Below, piece after piece: positions 61,035-64,000 of a DNA stretch of 64,000 bases. How positions within the stretch are numbered: position 1 is the stretch's first letter; each line of letters begins with the position of its first letter. The DNA is from Dyella lutea (GTDB lineage: Bacteria; Pseudomonadota; Gammaproteobacteria; Xanthomonadales; Rhodanobacteraceae): assembly GCF_024158035.1 (NCBI RefSeq), contig NZ_JAMZEK010000003.1:558001-622000 (forward strand), read 5' to 3'. Position numbers and translations under genes: made by a program. The notes beneath the pieces were generated by a model. That model saw only the letters and a program-made list of their open reading frames with translations. It was not told the DNA's origin and ran no database searches.

Positions 61035-61244
61035 GTGAGCCTTTCCAACGACCTTTATCTGACCCCCAAAGCCGGCGTGACGGTCCGCGATCCGAAGACC
61101 GGCAAGCCGCTGGCCGAGTCCGGCGAGAGCAAGCCGGCTACCTCTTACTGGCTGCGCCGCCTGCGTGATGGCGATGTCATCCAGGGCAAGCCGCCCAAGG
61201 CCGCGAGCGCGGCTTCCACCGCAGCGAAAGGTGACTCCAAGTGA
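61035..61244 (+). CDS. DUF2635 protein (Mu gp38-like)
   Basis: 69 aa from GTG 61035. YLTPKAGVTVRDPKTGKPLAESGESKPATSYWLRRLRDGDVIQGKPPK matches DUF2635, always found before the sheath gene in Mu-like phages. Its stop overlaps the sheath start. Confidence 0.82.
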   Translation: MSLSNDLYLTPKAGVTVRDPKTGKPLAESGESKPATSYWLRRLRDGDVIQGKPPKAASAASTAAKGDSK

Positions 61245-62704
61245 TCAACTTCGACACCATCCCGAGTGACGTCCGCGTCCCGCTCGCCTACGTCGAGTTC
61301 AACAACAACCGCGCCACCGCCGGGCTCGCCCAGGACAGCTACACCATCCTGGCGATCGGCCAGCGCCTCGCTGCAGGTACCGTCCAGGCCGGCGTGCCGG
61401 TGGAGATCTTCGGCGCCGCCCAGGCCGAGCAGTACTTCGGCCGCGGCTCGATGCTCGCCTCCATGCTGGCGGCGCTGAAGAAGGCCAACAACTACACCCG
61501 GGTGGTGGCGATCGCGCTCGACGACGCTGCCGCGGGCGTCAAGGCCACCGGCACGCTCACCTTTACCGGCGCCGCCACGCAGGCCGGCACGCTCAACCTG
61601 TACATCGCCGGCACCAAGGTGCCCGTGGCGGTGGCGATCGGCGATGACCCGACCGTCGTGGCCACCGCGGTGGTGGCGGCGATCGCTGCCAACACCCAGC
61701 TGCCGGTGACGGCGGAGAACGCGGCCGGCGTCGTGACCCTGACCGCTGTCCACAAGGGCGAGACGGGCAATGACCTGGACGTGCGCCTGAACTACTACAC
61801 CGGCGAGCTGACCCCGGCCGGTCTGCAGGTGGCGATCGTCGCCATGAACGGGGGCACCACCAACCCCGACGTGTCGGCAGCGATCGCGGCAATGGGCGAT
61901 GCCTGGTATCAGGCGATCGTCATGCCGTACACCGACGCGGCCAACCTGACGCTGCTCGAGGCGGAGCTGCTGGACCGCTTCGGCGGTATCCGCCAGATCG
62001 ACGGCGTGGCCTATGCAGCGTTCCGCGGCACGGCCGCCGCCACCGATACGTTCGGCACCGGCCGCAACTCGGCGCTGGTGTCGTGCATGGGCACGTCGAT
62101 CGCGCCGCAGCCACCCTACCTGTGGGCGGCAGTGATCGCGGCGGTGGCGGCATTCAACCTGGCGAACGATCCGGTGCGGCCGCTGCAGACGCTGCCTCTG
62201 ACCGGCATCCTGCCGCCGGCCCAGGCCGACCAGTTCACGTTCGACGAGCGCAACCTGCAGCTGCACAGCGGCATCGCCACCCACAAGGTGGACGCAGGCG
62301 GCAACGTGCTGATCGAGCGCCAGATCACGATGTACCAGAAGAACGCCTCGGACATCGCCGACACCAGCTACCTGGACGTCAACACCATCGCGACGATGAG
62401 CTACATCCGCTACGCCACCCGGGCGCGCATCACCAGCAAGTACCCGCGGCACAAGCTGGCCGGCGACACGGTGAAGGTGGCGCCCGGCCAGGCCATCGTG
62501 ACGCCCAGCGTGATCCGTGCCGAGCTGGTGGGCCTGGGCAGCGAGCTGCTCGACGCCGGGATCATCGAAGACCTGGCGCAGTTCAAGGCCGACCTGGTCG
62601 TGCAGATCAACGCCAACGACCCGAACCGCGTCGACGTGCTGTCCAGCCCGAACCTGGTCAACCAGCTCCGCATCTTCGCCGAGCAGATCCAGTTCATCCT
62701 CTGA
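61241..62704 (+). CDS. contractile tail sheath (Mu gpL-like)
   Basis: 487 aa from GTG 61241. Mu L-type: INFDTIPSDVRVPLAYVEFNNNRAT at the N-terminus, GILPPAQADQFTFDERNLQLHSGIATHKVDAGGNVLIERQIT and YIRYATRARITSKYPRHKLAGD near the C-terminus. Shows that the virion has a contractile tail. Confidence 0.94.
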   Translation: MINFDTIPSDVRVPLAYVEFNNNRATAGLAQDSYTILAIGQRLAAGTVQAGVPVEIFGAAQAEQYFGRGSMLASMLAALKKANNYTRVVAIALDDAAAGVKATGTLTFTGAATQAGTLNLYIAGTKVPVAVAIGDDPTVVATAVVAAIAANTQLPVTAENAAGVVTLTAVHKGETGNDLDVRLNYYTGELTPAGLQVAIVAMNGGTTNPDVSAAIAAMGDAWYQAIVMPYTDAANLTLLEAELLDRFGGIRQIDGVAYAAFRGTAAATDTFGTGRNSALVSCMGTSIAPQPPYLWAAVIAAVAAFNLANDPVRPLQTLPLTGILPPAQADQFTFDERNLQLHSGIATHKVDAGGNVLIERQITMYQKNASDIADTSYLDVNTIATMSYIRYATRARITSKYPRHKLAGDTVKVAPGQAIVTPSVIRAELVGLGSELLDAGIIEDLAQFKADLVVQINANDPNRVDVLSSPNLVNQLRIFAEQIQFIL

Positions 62705-62715
62705 GGTAACCCGCA

Positions 62716-63075
62716 ATGGCAAAGATGTTTGGCAAGGCAACGGTGAAGGTCGACGGGCAGACGCTGCTCACCGACGACGCCAGCAAGCTCATGACCGGTG
62801 GCGTGAAGCGCAACGTGGTCAAGGGCAACGAGGTGCATGGCTACGCCGAGGAGGCGGTCGAGGCCAGCGTCGAGATGAACGTGTTCATCAACGCCGACAC
62901 CGACCTGGACGCCATCAACAACATGGCCGACGTGACGATGATGTTCCAGTGCGACACCGGCCAGACCTACGTGCTGCCGCACGCCTGGCTGGAGTCGCCG
63001 GTCGAGCCCGGCGCGGCGACCAGCGGCGGCAAGACGCCGCTGAAATTCGTTGCGGCCAAGGCGGAGCCGGTCTGA
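62716..63075 (+). CDS. tail tube protein (Mu gpM-like)
   Basis: 119 aa. GKATVKVDGQTLLTDDASKLMTGGVKRNVVKGNEVHGYAEEAVEASVEMNVFINADTDLD follows the Mu M tube family. Placed right after the sheath and before the tail chaperone. One-base overlap with the next start. Confidence 0.9.
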   Translation: MAKMFGKATVKVDGQTLLTDDASKLMTGGVKRNVVKGNEVHGYAEEAVEASVEMNVFINADTDLDAINNMADVTMMFQCDTGQTYVLPHAWLESPVEPGAATSGGKTPLKFVAAKAEPV

Positions 63076-63511
63076 TGGCCAAGATCACCGGAACCCTGAA
63101 GCACGGCCTGAAGGTGGGCGACCAGGTCTACAAGGACTACGAGCTCCGCGATTCGAATACGGATGACATGTTCGATGCCGAGGACGATGCACCCGCGCAT
63201 CGGCGCCTGTCCTACAACGGTGCACTGCTTGCTCGGCAGATCGTGAAGCTCGGCGAGCTGAGTGGACCGTTCGACCTGAAGTGGCTCAGGAAGCTGCACA
63301 AGGACGACGTGCGACAGCTCTTCGACGAACAGGACAAGGTTGAAGCGCTGGGAAAAAGCGAACCCGGCGGCTGAAGGAATACCACGACCAGGTGCTGCTG
63401 CTCGGCACTCGCACCGGCTGGAGCCACCGGGAGATCACCACGCTGCCGCGCAGCCAGTTCGACCACTACGTGCGCGCACTGACAAACACAGACGACCCGG
63501 ACACCGATTGA
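63075..63511 (+). CDS. tail assembly chaperone with -1 frameshift (Mu gp41/gp42-like)
   Basis: The short product is 63075-63374 (99 aa; ATG 63075). A slippery heptamer G-GGA-AAA sits in frame at 63350-63356. A -1 shift avoids the stop at 63372-63374 and continues to 63509-63511, adding RTRRLKEYHDQVLLLGTRTG...NTDDPDTD (about 51 residues), so the long form is ~145 aa. Two-form chaperones of this kind coat the tape measure during tail assembly, and Mu itself uses a shift here. Confidence 0.85.
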
Positions 63512-63514
63512 CCC

Positions 63515-64000
63515 ATGAGCGACACGCTAAAACTCGCCATGCGGATCAGCGCCGTGGACCTCTTCAGTGGGGTGCTACGGCGCTTCCGCTCTGAGATCGC
63601 CGGCAGCGGTACCGCGGCGAAGTCGGTGCAGCGCGACTACGACAACATGATCCGGCACACTTCGGCCGGACTGAAATCGCTTGCGGTCGGCAGCTATATC
63701 GCAGCGAAGCTCAAGCCAGCTATCGCTGCCGCTGCCGAGCTTCAAGAATCGTCGCTCGCGCTCAAAGGCATTCTGGCAGGCGCGCATCCGAATGCGGCCA
63801 AGCTGGCCGATCAGATGGAGCGTGCCAACCAGAACGCCATCTCCGTCGCGAAACACATGCAGTACAGCGCCAAGGAGGTCATGGATGTCCAGACCCAGCT
63901 GTATCAGGGCGGCTTGCCGCTAAAGGCCATCTTGGGCGGCGACAAGGGGGCGGCGTTCGCTGTCGAGGCACTCGCAGAGATTCGCCATGTGGATCCGGCA
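63515..64000 (+). CDS. tail tape measure protein (3' end outside window)
   Basis: 162 codons visible from ATG 63515, no stop. Start MSDTLKLAMRISAVDLFSGVLRRFRSEIAGSG, then helical segments (ASVGS-like; AAAAELQESSLALKGILAG; MQYSAKEVMDVQTQLYQGG) as in the N-terminal part of tape measure proteins. Sets tail length; the window ends inside it. Confidence 0.85.
   Translation, partial: MSDTLKLAMRISAVDLFSGVLRRFRSEIAGSGTAAKSVQRDYDNMIRHTSAGLKSLAVGSYIAAKLKPAIAAAAELQESSLALKGILAGAHPNAAKLADQMERANQNAISVAKHMQYSAKEVMDVQTQLYQGGLPLKAILGGDKGAAFAVEALAEIRHVDPA

Larger units (their letters stand above)
36721..64000. mobile_element. Mu-like transposable prophage (left ~27 kb; right end outside window)
   Basis: Gene order follows Mu/BcepMu-type phages: repressor facing left, Ner-like regulator, MuA-type transposase, MuB-type ATPase, early block with DUF3164 and GemA, Mor activator, lysis, gp26-gp30 packaging and head genes, protease, capsid, gp35-38, sheath, tube, gp41/42 and tape measure. 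The left end is placed at 36721 (TGTGCGGGGACACGG) because the kinase frame stays open to 36720 and repeated motifs begin just inside. All structural genes seen are intact, so the phage may be functional. Confidence 0.9.

Noticed and set aside
63340-63594. Separate small gene overlapping the tail chaperone end
   Set aside because: This frame is neither the zero nor the -1 frame of the chaperone and reads Arg/His/Pro-rich; the -1 extension explains the region better.

Overview
The window is high-GC DNA from a gammaproteobacterium, most likely a Rhodanobacteraceae member (Rhodanobacter/Dyella/Luteibacter type). This assignment is inferred from gene content, the order ndk-rlmN-pilF-rodZ, the BaeSR-like genes and the abundant palindromic REP-type repeats; no 16S or other marker is present. 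Roughly 1-36720 is host chromosome and 36721 to the right edge is the left part of a Mu-like transposable prophage, which runs out of the window inside the tape-measure gene.

Host part. Left to right: the 3' part of nadE overlapping a TsaC/Sua5-type gene; a small winged-helix regulator and a HAD phosphatase (minus strand); a GDT1/UPF0016 Mn2+ exporter behind a clear yybP-ykoY manganese riboswitch; an unknown lipoprotein; a glutathione transferase. A tightly overlapping molybdenum-cofactor operon follows on the minus strand (moeA2-moaA-moaC-mobA-moaD-[moaE::moeB::rhodanese]-moeA1-118 aa unknown), with fdhD and a sirtuin divergent from it. So MPT synthesis, sulfur supply, Mo insertion, GMP attachment and formate-dehydrogenase sulfuration lie together. 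After a FAH-family hydrolase and tadA come guaB-guaA, folD, a GNAT enzyme, der, bamB-yfgM, rodZ-pilF-rlmN and ndk. A PsrA-like TetR regulator with two CAAAC-N4-GTTTG operators precedes a fadN-type/fadA beta-oxidation pair. An ABC exporter and a BaeSR-like two-component system close the host part.

Prophage part. The histidine-kinase reading frame is open up to 36720 but lacks its 5' part, and the sequence from 36721 (TGTGCGGGG...) carries repeated motifs as expected for transposase-binding sites at a Mu-type end. I infer that the phage inserted into the kinase gene. Leftward from the repressor lie two small accessory genes. Rightward come a BcepMu gp16-type (Ner-like) regulator, MuA-type DDE transposase, MuB-type ATPase, about 15 small early genes (DUF3164, GemA, several Cys-rich proteins), a Mor-type activator, a lysis cassette (holin, small membrane protein, SLT transglycosylase, overlapping Rz/Rz1 spanins), packaging genes (gp26-gp28 like), portal gp29, a MuF protein with a nuclease-like C-terminus, protease/scaffold, decoration, major capsid, head-tail joining proteins, contractile sheath, tube, frameshifted tail chaperone and tape measure. 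The contractile sheath implies a myovirus.

Points most worth a second look: the MuF C-terminal domain resembling phage barnase/EndoU-like toxins; a palindrome (CTGAAGCGCTTCA) shared by the two middle/late transcription junctions; the insertion into the sensor kinase, which puts the downstream response regulator behind the phage leftward transcript; the MoaE-MoeB-rhodanese fusion whose linker is encoded by a REPIN-like repeat; and the GGGAAAA frameshift site in the tail chaperone gene.
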